The notes under the pieces are model-generated. The model did no database searches. It was given only the letters and a program-made list of their open reading frames with translations, and had not been told where the DNA came from. Shown here piece by piece: positions 1 through 12,800 of a stretch of DNA of 64,000 bases (position 1 is the stretch's first letter; each line of letters begins with the position of its first letter). The translations under genes were made by a program, and so were the position numbers. The DNA is from Antedon bifida (Eukaryota; Echinodermata; Crinoidea; Comatulida; Antedonidae): positions 6,820,001-6,884,000 of the forward strand of contig OY727096.1 of NCBI GenBank assembly GCA_963402885.1. The letters are read 5' to 3'.

Positions 1-737
1 CGCCACGGAACTTGCTTGAAGAAATTAATCAACTAAACTATTTAAACTATGCATATATAACGCCCTCATTTGTTATTAGTCCTCCCTAGATGTGATGAAA
101 GACCATTTGTGATTGGTTAATACTCACAGTAGTAACCGGTACGCGCACGACGCACTGAACATCCGGTGATTCAGCTCGAAGAAAGAAGACGAATTATTAT
201 TTATTCGGCCTATGTTAATATTATTATTAATAATGTAGGTTTATTGATGGAAATTCTTCTGTTATTATTTAAACGACCTAGGCTAGTGAATATTTTATTG
301 CCAAGGAATCATTTAGTAATTATTTATCTGTATATTATTCTTCGCAAGGTAAGGTGTCTTAAGGCAGCTTGTTTACATACAATACAAAAAGGAGGCCTAG
401 CCTAGCCTAGCTTCACCCGACCCAGCAGACATATTCTTGGCTATGTAATATAACAGATATCGCCTTTTATATCGGTAAAATATAAGATTTAACATCCCCT
501 CGGGATGATATTATGTTCTCGGGGAATTATATATCCCGCAGCTGCCGCTTCGAGATATATATATTCCCTCGAACATAATATCATTCCCTCGGGGATGTCA
601 AATCTTATATTTCACCTCTAAGCAGGCAATATCTGTATAATATTTTGTTCTTTATCAACATTGAGAATAAAAGTTGTTTTAAGACAAGTTGTTTTAGTTA
701 CTTTATATACAGTTATATAATATACATTTTATTACAG
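1..737. other. Non-coding flank or intron upstream of first resolved EGF exon
   Basis: I see no exon here. Position 738 follows a splice acceptor (ttacag), so at least the right part is intron and the gene continues to the left of the window. The open stretch at 166-405 has no cysteine pattern, no splice context and AT-rich composition, so I do not call it coding. The main structure is the inverted repeat at 451-640. Confidence 0.6.
451..640. repeat. Long inverted repeat (hairpin or MITE-like)
   Basis: The left arm (about 451-535) reads as the reverse complement of the right arm (about 551-640). Both carry the words aaatataagattt, acatcccc and gatattatgttc in mirrored order around a short GC-rich loop near 540. 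It is most likely a fold-back or MITE-type element in the intron. I see no clear target duplication. Confidence 0.7.
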
Positions 738-866
738 GTAAACTAAGGAACCCATGTTCATCATCTCCTTGTAAAAATGGAGCTGCCTGCACCACAGTAT
801 CTGGACAAACCTTAGAGTTTGTATGTGAATGTACTGAAGACTATGAGGGAGAATATTGTGATGAAG
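738..866 (+). CDS. EGF exon p1 (type A)
   Basis: It follows acceptor ttacag and ends at donor gtatgt, phase 1 on both sides. Domain core is [14 protein letters not shown], then [14 protein letters not shown]. The C1-C2 loop fits the O-glucose consensus C-x-S-x-P-C. Confidence 0.9.
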
Positions 867-3800
867 GTATGTTTGACTTGAAGTCATAATAACTATACTG
901 TATTTCTGAAAAATATTGTGAGTTTAGATACTAAATTTCCAAATCAAATTCCATATCGATCTTAAGCTTCACACCAAATAGCCCTAGATATTTTTCAATC
1001 TCTTATGTGGAATTCTTCAGAATATTGTGTGATATCTGATAAATTGTTCTATTTAGTTGTTGATCCTTGTAAATCACAACCGTGTCTGAATGGTGGAGAA
1101 TGTAATATGATTGATTTCTCAACTTATTCCTGTAGTTGTACTGAAGAGTATTTGGGAAAGGATTGTAAGTAATTTTATTTTTAAATGTTAAACAATTAGA
1201 ATATAAGATGTTTTAGGTTATATATTTCACTTACATAAAATATATATTTTCTCTCCTTTATTTCAGGTGAAATAAGGAACCCATGTTCATCATCTCCTTG
1301 TAAAAATGGAGCTGCCTGCACCACAGTATCTGGACAAACCTTAGAGTTTGTATGTGAATGTACTGAAGACTATGAGGGAGAATATTGTGATGAAGGTATA
1401 GTTTTTTTGGGGGTTTTGTACATGTTACCTAACTACAGGCATTCTTCAATATTTTCAGTCTAGGTTTTTTCGTTTTTTCAAATTGTTTCATTGTTACTTA
1501 ACTATATTTATAATATTATATACTGTACACAAAATTATTTATGTACTTTTTATTATGATTTTCTTTTTTTCGTTTTGATATAGTTGTGGATCCTTGTAAA
1601 TCACAACCATGTCAGAATGGTGGAGAATGTAATATGATTGATTTCTCAACTTATTCCTGTAGTTGTACTGAAGAGTATTTAGGAAATGATTGTAAGTAAT
1701 TTTATTTTTAAATGTTAAACAATTAGAATATAAGATGCTTTAGGTTATATATTTCACTTACATAATATATTATATATTTTCTCTCCTTTATTTCAGGTGA
1801 AATAAGGAACCCATGTTCATCATCTCCTTGTAAAAATGGAGCTGCCTGCACCACAGTATCTGGACAAACCTTAAAGTTTGTATGTGAATGTACTGAAGAC
1901 TATGAGGGAGAATATTGTGATGAAGGTATGGTTTTTTTGGGGTTTTGTACATGTTACCTAACTACAGTCATTCTTCAATATTTTTAGTCTGGGTTTTTTC
2001 GTTTTTTTTTCAAATTGTTTCATCGTTACTTAACTATATTTATAATATTATATACTGTACACAAAATTATTTATGTACTTTTTATTATGATTTTCTTTTT
2101 TTCGTTTTGATATAGTTGTGGATCCTTGTAAATCACAACCATGTCTGAATGGCGGAAAATGTAATATGATTGATTCAACAACTTATACATGTATTTGTAC
2201 CAAAGAGTATGATTTGAGAGATGATTGTAAGTAATTTTATTTTCAAATATTCTTCTTCTTCAACAATTTGATTAAAACATGTTAGGTCATAAATTTCAAT
2301 TACATAATATTATTTTTACTCTCCTTTATTTCAGGTGGAATAAGAAACCCATGTATACCAACTCCTTGTAAAAATGGTGCTACCTGCTCCACACGTCCTG
2401 GAGAACTAACACCATTAGAGGCTGTATGTATATGTATGGAAGGATTTGAGGGAGAATATTGTGATGAAGGTATGTTTTGGTTTTGTTAAAGTAATATTAA
2501 CTTTTTCCAAGTTATGTAATGTATTTTTAGTAGACAAACATTGTGATTTTGTACACTCAATTTCTAGTTCAGTGTCAGATCTTCACCATATAGCCCTATA
2601 TATGTTTGCATCTCTAATGTGGAATTCTTCAGAATAGTGTGTGACATCTGTTAAATTGATCATTTTAGTTGTGCATCCTTGTGAATCACAACCGTGTCTG
2701 AATGGTGGAGTATGTGCTATGATTGATTCAACAACTTATACATGTGGTTGTCCTGAAGAGTATAATTTAAGAGATGATTGTAAGTAATTTCATTTTCAAA
2801 TATTCTTCTTCTTCAACAATTAGATTAAAACATGTTTTAGGTCATAAATTTCAATTACATAATATTATTTTTACTCTCCTTTATTTCAGGTGGAATAAGG
2901 AACCCATGTATACCAACTCCTTGTAAAAATGGTGCTACCTGCTCCACACGTCCTGGAGAACTAACACCATTAGAGGCTGTATGTATATGTGCAAAAGAAT
3001 ATGAGGGAGAATATTGTGATGAAGGTATGTTTTTACTTAAATTATTGAAGTTAACATATTCTTACAAGTATTGTATTCTCTTTTGAATTTATTTCGGTTT
3101 TATGATTTTATTTCTATTTAGTTGTGGATCCTTGTAAATCACATCCGTGTCTGAATGGTGGAGAATGTAATATGATTGATTTCTCAACTTATACATGTAG
3201 TTGTACTGAAGAGTATTTGGGAAAGGATTGTAAGTAATTTTATTTTTAAATGTTAAACAATTAGAATACAAGATGTTTTAGGTTATACATTTCACTTACA
3301 TAAAATATATATTTTCTCTCTTTTATTTCAGGTGAAATAAGGAGCCCATGTTCATCATCTCCTTGTAAAAATGGAGCTGTCTGCACCACAGTATCTGGAC
3401 AAACCTTAGAGTTTGTATGTGAATGTACTGAAGACTACGAGGGAGAATATTGTGATGAAGGTATGGTTTTTTTGGGGTTTTGTACATGTTACCTAACTAC
3501 AGTCTTCCTTAAATATTTTCAGTCTGGGTTTTTTCTTTTTTTTCCCAACACAAATTGTTTCATCGTTACTTAACTATATTTATAATATTATATACTGTAC
3601 ACAAAATTGTATTGGATTTTCTTTTTTCGTTTTGATATAGTTGTGGATCCTTGTAAATCACAACCGTGTCTGAATGGTGGAGAATGTGTTATGCTTGATT
3701 TCTCAACTTATACATGTAGTTGTACCGAAGAGTATTTAGGAAGTGATTGTAAGTAATTAATATGGTTTTATATTTTGTTCTTTATCAACATTGAGATTAA

Positions 3801-6800
3801 AAGTTGTTTTAAGACAAGTTGTTTTAGTTACGTTATATACGTATATATAATATATAAATCCAAAGGCAAATTACTGAAAAAAATGACAATGCTGTGGGTA
3901 TCAGTGGCTGGATCTCAATGGAGATACAAAAAAAAAAAAGCGAAAAGCTAAATCAAAACGATAAAGTAAACAGCCAGAAAAGTTAGCAGAGCTTTCGGGC
4001 AACACTAGCCCTTCATCAGTGCAAGTGATAATAATAATAATATACATTTTATTTCAGGTGAATTAAGAAACCCATGTTCATCATCTCCTTGTAAAAATGG
4101 AGCTGTCTGCACCACAGTATCTGGACAAACCTTAGAGTTTGTATGTGAATGTACTGAAGACTATGAGGGAGAATATTGTGATGAAGGTATGCTTTTGCAT
4201 AAATTGTTGAAGTTAACATATTCTTAGAAGTATTGTATTCTCTTTTGAATTTATATCGGTTTTTATGATTGTCTTTCTTAAAGTTGTTGATCCTTGTAAA
4301 TCACAACCGTGTCTGAATGGTGGAGAATGTAATATGATTGATTTCTCAAGTTATACATGTAGTTGTACTGAAGAGTATTTGGGAAGTAATTGTAAGTAAT
4401 TTTTATAATTTTATTTTTTTGTTCTTTATCAACATTGGGAATAAAAGATGCTGTGTTGTTTTATGTTATGGAAAACCAACAACAAACCAATGTTTTAGTA
4501 CAAGTCCTATGTTTTACTGTAGGAATTCCAGCGTTCGGGATCTACAAATATCTCAATAAAAAATGAAAAATCTATGATTGGAAAATTGTTTCGCGAATCC
4601 AGATAAAAATCCTGAGTTTTCATGAACAAAACAGGATATTTGATCGGAATCTCATTGTTTCGGTTGAAAATCCCTGTACGGTATATGTCAGAAGGATTCA
4701 AAAACAAACTCAGTACGTCGGTCCGAATCCTGACATTTCCGACCAAGATTCCCGATACAGGATGGGTAATCAGGATTCCCAAACGATCAGGACGTCGATC
4801 GAGATCCAGACCAAAATTCCCTATTTGTTTGTGAATCCCGAAGAAAATCCTGATACGGTAATGAGTAATCAGGATTCCCGCGGGATCCCGGATGTTTTTT
4901 ATATAGGGCAGTTATATATAACATACATTATATTTTCTCTCTTTTATTTCAGGTGAACTAAGGAACCCGTGCTCATCATCTCCTTGTCTGAATGGTGGAG
5001 AATGTAATATGATTGATTTCTCAACTTATACATGTAGTTGTACTGAAGAGTATTTGGGAAGCAATTGTAAGTATTTTTATTTTAAATTTTCTTGAAATAA
5101 AAGATGTTAGAACATTTTTTTCAGTTTAGAGTACATTCATTTTTAAAACTTTATTTCAGGTAAAATAAGAAACCCATGTTCACCATCTCCTTGTAAAAAT
5201 GGAGCTGCCTGCACCATACGTTCTGAACAATCACTCTATGAGGCTGTATGTGAATGTACTGAAGATTATGAGGGAGAATATTGTGATGAAGGTATATATT
5301 GGTTTTGTTAAAGTAATAATAATAACTATATTTTAGACAAATATTATGAGTTTTTATATTAAATTTCAAATTCAAATTCCCATGTCAGAGCTGCATCAAT
5401 AGCCCTAGATGTGTTTGCTTCTCTGATGTTTAATTCTTTAGAATATTGTATGACATTATGATAAATTGTTCTATTTAGCTGTTGATCCTTGTAAATCACA
5501 ACCGTGTCTGAATGGTGGAGAATGTAATATGATTGATTTGACAACTTATTCCTGTAGTTGTACTGAAGAGTATTTGGGAAGCGATTGTAAGTAATTTTAT
5601 TTTAAATTTTCTTGAAATAAAAGATGTTAGAACATTTTTTTTTCAGTTTAGAGTACATTCATTTTTAAACTTTATTTCAGGTGAAATAAGAAACCCATGT
5701 TCACCATCTCCTTGTAAAAATGGAGCTGCCTGCACCATACTCCGTAGACAACAATCACTCTATGAGGCTGTATGTGAATGTACTGACGACTATGAGGGAG
5801 AATATTGTGATGAAGGTATGTAGTGGTTTTGTTGAAGTAATAGTAACTATAGTCACTTCTTTACAAGTTCTGTATTGTATTTTTAAACATTGTGTGTTAA
5901 AATATGCACTTTCAAATTCAGATGTCCCTGTCAAATCTTCGCCATATAGCCCTAGATATTTTTTAATCTCTAATGTGGAATTCTTCAGAATAGTGTGTGA
6001 CATCTGATAAATTGTTCTATTTAGTCGTTGATCCTTGTAAATCACAACCGTGTCTGAATGGTGGAGAATGTAATATGATTGATTTCTCAACTTATACATG
6101 TAGTTGTACTGAAGAGTATTTGGGAAGCGATTGTAAGTAAATGTATTTTCTTCATCAACATTTAGTTGTTTTTGAAATATTATTATTATTATTATTATTA
6201 TATTGTTAATGTTTTCTACTGAACTACTTTGGGAATAAATGCTTTAGCACTGAAAGTGTCATTAAGTATAAAGCTAGATTAAATAAATCAATTTGGAATA
6301 AAAGATGTTTTAAAACATTTTTTTTCAGTTTAGAGTACATTCATTTTTGTATTTTATCTCAGGTGAAATAAGGAACCCATGTTCACCATCTCCTTGTAAA
6401 AATGGAGCTGCCTGCACCACACGTCTTGGAGAACAATCACGTTATGAGTTTGTATGTGAATGTACTGAAGACTATGAGGGAGAACATTGTGAAATAGGTA
6501 TGTTTTGGTTTACATTATTTTAGTATTTACATCCTTTTATAACATTCTCTTGTATTTAGAAAAACACTTATAATTATTGTGCTTTTTCTTCTAAGTTGTT
6601 GATCCTTGTAAATCACAACCATGTCTGAATGGTGGCGACTGTGATATGATTGATTCAGCAACGTACAATTGTATCTGTACTGAAGAGTATTTGGGTGACA
6701 GTTGTAAGTACCTGTTCTTTATCAACAATTCTGTACTCTCATGTCATCCAACATGAAGTGAACCCATAGACATTCCTCTATTGTCAGACAAATCTAAAAA

Positions 6801-9800
6801 AATTTTTCTTCTAATTGTTTATAGTCTTCGCATATTTTAAATCTAAGAGCCATTCCTTTAAAATCCCCAAAAGCTACGGTTCTGGGTACCGTGTTTTTTA
6901 AATATATATATGTTTTATGAATTATTGAATTGTATTGTAAAGAAAGTAGTAAAGTATTTTTTTTTTTTATTTTTTGTAGGCGAGTTAGTGAACCCATGCA
7001 TGCCCTCCCCTTGTGTTAATGCTCTGTTCTGTGACATACTTAATGCTAGCCCACCAGGCCAACAAACTCCATTTGAATTTGAATGCACTTGCATAGAAGG
7101 ATACACTGGAAACCTTTGTGATCAAGGTATGTTTTGTACATCAATTTGAATGTTTTGTATACTATTTGTGTTTTATTTGAACATTTGTGTAAAGCTCTGT
7201 CTACACTATCAAACTTTATGTGGACACGATGACATCATATCACTACCATATTTGAGCACATCTCACTTTTTTCAAATGAGAGTGCAGACAGAGCTTACGT
7301 TTCATAAATTATTTTTTTAATGCAATTTATTGGTTCAAATGTTCCCATATTCAGTAGATTTTCAATTAAGGGGACACCTTCAGGACACAATTATAATAGA
7401 GGTGTCCTCTGAATAGAGGAATTGGCTGTAGTGTTAAAACATATATATAATATATTGTCCCTCGTTTGTCCAGGAAAGTATCCCCTTAATAGTGGTGTTC
7501 CAAAGGAGAAGTTATGCTGCAGGTGACAAGACAGATTTATTGTGACTTAAACTGAATCAAATATTATTTTATATATAAATATTTTTATTTGATAATGAAA
7601 TTTATAATGAAATTTAAGTGTCCTTATTATCATTAAAGCTCTGTCTACACTATCACACTTTATGTGATGTGCCCATATATGGACACGATGACATCATATC
7701 ACTATCATATTTGGGCACATCACACTTATTTTGTCAAAATAGTTTGATCGTGTAGACAGAGCTTTAGTTTAGTTGGTAATTGAGAATTGTAGTAATGTTC
7801 CATTTGTTATTTTATGTAGTTGTAGATCCTTGTGAATCAAAACCCTGTCAAAATAACGGTCAGTGTGACATGATTGATTCATCAACTTATATGTGTCACT
7901 GTACTGAAGAGTATAAAGGTGACAATTGTAAGTATATTTTGATATGTTCAGTACATGATCTTACAATTTGACTAAAAGGGTGCAAGTAAAAAAGAGGGTT
8001 GGGTGATTTGTATTTTTTCCAGATTCATAAAATAGAGTTTTTGCTCATTTTGGCTCTGATGATTCACCTGATCAATGCACCGAGGTACCAAGTTGTAGCT
8101 TTAATTGTGGTTATAACTTGACTAACTATCCCATGGTCATGGGGTCAAATCCTGTCAGATTTCAGGATTTTTATTATGGAGAAAACAACTCCACTCCCAA
8201 AGACTTGTTTAAGTATTATGTTTTCTGTGAACATGATGACCACCTTTAAGAAAGACAATGCATGAAATCGCTTATGGCTACTCAAGTTGGATATACTGTA
8301 AAGCCCACAATCTTTGCCGCCCTCATTTTCGCAATTTTACATTTCCAACTATTTCGTTTATTTCACGATTTTATTTTATTAGCTAATGTATTTTGCCTCC
8401 GTGATCATTGCCTTACAAAGGATCTTGTATATATATTTATACAATTTAATATCTATCCTAGTTTTTTTCCCTACTTTTAAAATTAATATTTTTTTAAAAT
8501 TAGGTGAATTAAGGAATCCGTGTGTTCCATCTCCTTGTGAGAATAAAGCAACTTGTACCACAATGCATTCTGGTCCTGGATCCTCCTCGTTGGAGGTTGT
8601 ATGTCATTGTATTGAAGGATTCACTGGAGAATATTGTGATGAGGGTATGTAACTATTTTAAACAATATTGTAAGCATGATGTACATATTTTGGCTCATGT
8701 GTCAGGACTTTTGTTCATATTCAGTATGGTATTACATACTCCAGATAATTTTTCTGTTATTTCCACAATGATAATTTCACTATGATTAAACTTTGAATGT
8801 GGATAATTAATAAGTAAGTAATCAGTTTTTTAAAATTTTAGTTGTTGATCCTTGTAAATCACAACCGTGTCTAAATGGTGGAGAATGTAATATGATTGAT
8901 TTCTCAACTTATTCCTGTAGTTGTACTGAAGAGTATTTAGGAAATGATTGTAAGTAACTTATTTTTATTTTTTAACAATTGGACTAAAAGATCTGTTTTT
9001 GAATATATAGTATACATTTTCTTCATTTTTCATTTCTTTTATTTCAGGTGAAATAAAGAACCCATGTTCACCATCTCCTTGTAAAAATGGAGCTGCCTGC
9101 ACCACGCGTCCTGGAGAACAATCATTCTTAGAGGCTGTATGTGAATGTACAGAAGAATATACTGGAGAATATTGTGAAATAGGTATGTTTTTGCATATTA
9201 ATATTTTTAATTATGTCCTTACATTAAGTACTGTATTACTTTAAAAAAAAATTAGATACTCTTTTTTTCTAATTCAGATGTCAGCTCTTTACCAATATTA
9301 ATTCTAGTTGCTTTTTCTAATGCAGAATTCTTCAGATTATTGTATGACATCTGATAAATTGTTCTTTTTAGTTGTTGATCCTTGTAAATCACAACCGTGT
9401 CTGAATGGTGGAGAATGTAATATGATTGATTTCTCAACTTATACATGTAGTTGTACTGAAGAGTATTTGGGAAGCGATTGTAAGTATGCTTATTTTATTT
9501 TTATTTTTTTAAAATTTTATTTGACACGATGATGTCATATGACTACCAAATTTGGGCGTATCACTACCATATTTGGGCACATCACACTTTTTTTGTACTA
9601 CTGTAGTTTGATGGGGACAGAGCTTTATACAATTTCTTAAATACTGTATGTAACCATCTATTTATTAAACCTTCTGACATTCTTTATTAGCATCAATTGT
9701 ATAGATGTGATTGTATTTTATTTCTTTTCCAATTTCTTACTTAAGGTGAATTAAGGAACCCATGTTCACCATCTCCATGTGAAAATGGAGCTGTCTGCAC

Positions 9801-12800
9801 CACGCATGGGGAACTATCATTCTTAGAGGCTGTATGTGAATGTACAGAAGAATATACCGGGACGTTCTGTGAAGATGGTAAGTTACAGTTTCGAAGAAGG
9901 CTAAAATCCTTATGCATTGATATATAGACAAAGGGATGTACCCACTTGTAGTGGAGCTGTAGCTTGGTGGTTAACATACTTGCCTTCCAATCCCTAGGTC
10001 CAAGGTCCAATCCTGACCTAGTGCTAGGGTCCAATATCCTGACCTAGTGCCAGTGTTGTAACTCACGACTCTTTTAACTCCACTCCCTAAGTCTCAAATG
10101 AGACTTAATTTATAAGCACGATAAATTATAAAATAATCTATCCATCCTGTAATTGGCGAGTTACTCGCTGTTGGATGCGTATGAAATACAAAAAATTAAG
10201 TAACAATGTCAACTATTTTTAAACTAGCGAAATTATTCACAATGCCGACGATGATCACAATGTTTACACGTTTTCGGAGTCCCTAGTGAAACAAAATATT
10301 GAATAAGTTTAATATTACATTTTCTTTTTTAGTTGTTGATCCCTGTTCATCACAACCATGTCAAAATAATGGTCAATGTGACATGATTAATCTTTCAACG
10401 TACATGTGTCATTGTACTGAAGGTTATTTAGGTGAAAAATGTAAGTATCAATTATTTTATATAAGAGGTATAAATGCACTAATGGTTGCAGAAAGACAAT
10501 GCGAAGAAAGAGTGAATTTACAGTGCATTAGCTGAATTTGGTATTTCTTTCTGGTGACTTCTTCCATCCTATGAAGTGGAGCTTTATGTCATTCTGCTGT
10601 ATAGTTGTTATTATAATAATAATATATAAAGAATATTTGAAGTATAAGAGATTTGATTGCAATAATGAATTATAGTTTATATATATTTTATATTTTAACA
10701 CACTTTATTGTATTCTTGCAATAATAGGGTTTTTACACATCATGTATCATTTGGAATTAGTTCTACCAAGCAGAAAAATGATATCTACTGGTGATATTAT
10801 ATTAAAACTTTTCATGATTAATAAATGAAGTCATTGACTTCAAACCAATAGTGTCTTGTCATTATTTCTTGTGTACATGTACTATTTCGTAAACATTTTT
10901 GTCCATTTTTAGTGGTTTGGAACATTTTTGCAGATAGTTTAATAACCTAAAGTACTTAAATGTTTTTAATTATTTATCTGTGAGTATTGTTTTTTTTGGG
11001 GGATGGCTGTCTAATTAATTGATTATGTTCTTGATGTTTCTCATTTGGTATTTAGTTTTCAGACATGGTGAATTTAATTTGTTTATATATATATTATTAA
11101 GGTGAGATGTTGGACCCGTGTTCACCATCTCCTTGTCAAAATCAAGGTAGCTGCACAACTCGCCCTGGACAATCACCACCAGAGGCTGTGTGTTTTTGCA
11201 CAGAAGAATACACAGGGGACTATTGTGATGAAGGTATGGTTTTACAGAACTATTTTGAGTCTGGCTGTCTTTTCACTCTGGCTCACTTTCACTTTCAATT
11301 TTCTTACCATTGACAGCATTATCGCTAGACTGTTCAGAGTATGTTACTCAACTATTTATATTGTATATTATTCAAATAATGAATGTTTATGAGTGTAATG
11401 GTACAAATATTGGCATGAGGTAAATGATGAAAGGTTATATTTCAATGAGGTGACAGCCGAGTTGATATATAACCTTTCATCATTCACCAAATGCCATTAT
11501 TTGTACCATTGCACGAATATAAACATTCAGACGGGCTAGTGTTGCCCGAAAGCTCTGCTAATTTTTCTGGCTATTTTACTTTATCGTTTATTTAGCTTTC
11601 TGCTTAGGTTATTTTGTATCTCCATTGAGATCCAGCCACTGATACCCACAGCATTATTTTCAGTAATTTTCCTTTGGATTTATATAACAGATATACTGTA
11701 TATATACATATATATATACACACACAGTCAGAAGAAAAATAGCAAAGAGCTTTACTACTTTTTAGGAGTATTATGTTATCAGATAGTATATATTGTTTTG
11801 ACAACTCTTAACTCACAATTTGTAACATGACCACAGCCATTTTTTCAAACACACTTATTTTATTTACTTTTTATTATGTTTTATGTATAGTTGTGGACCC
11901 TTGTAAATCACAACCGTGTCTGAATGGTGGAGAATGTCATATGATTGATTTCTCAAGTTATGCATGTAGCTGTACTGAAGCGTATTTTGGAAGCTTTTGT
12001 AAGTTAATTTATAATAGCAGACCCGGTCACGCCTTGACAGGGCCTTTACTTCAGAATATCTCAGAGTATCAGAATATCTCAGTGAATTTTGTTAATACAT
12101 TTTTGTCGTGTTTAAACCAGGTCAGGTATTTGAGCCATGTTCATCATCTCCCTGTAATAATGGAGGAACCTGCAACTCATTCCCTGTAGAAAAACAACAA
12201 GCCTTAGAGTTTGTATGTGAATGTACTGAAGACTATGAAGGGGAACATTGTGATGACGGTATGTACGAGTCTTGATCTGGCCGGGTTTTCATTATCGCAA
12301 CTTGTCTTATCATTTACTTAATATTAAGTATTATACTGTACATATTTGCTTTTATTTATGATATTCTTTGTTGTGGTATAGTTGTGGATCCTTGTGAATT
12401 ACAACCGTGTCTGAATGGTGGAGAATGTGTTATGATTGATTTCTCAACGTATACATGCAAATGTAGTGAAGGTTATTTAGGAGACAACTGTAAGTTTTTT
12501 TTCTTAATTTGTATCGTTAATGTTTGTTTTTAAAACAATTAAAGCTATTCAATACAATAAATATCTTTTATGTTATTTTATCACAGGTGAATTTTATTTT
12601 CAAATATTCTTCTTTTAACAATTAGATTAAAACATGTTTTTTAGGTCATAAATTTCACTTACAAAATATATTATTTTTTCTATCCTTTATTTCAGGTGGA
12701 ATAAGGAACCCATGTTCATCATATCCTTGTCAAAATGGAGCTGTCTGCACAACAGGCCCTGGACAACAATCACCTATAGAGTTTGTATGTGAATGTACTG

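Noticed and set aside
166..405. 79-codon plus-strand open frame
   Set aside because: AT-rich hydrophobic translation, no domain, no splice support; it lies left of an acceptor in presumed intron.
5755..6099. 114-codon minus-strand open frame
   Set aside because: It is antisense to EGF exons p18 and p19 and crosses their introns.
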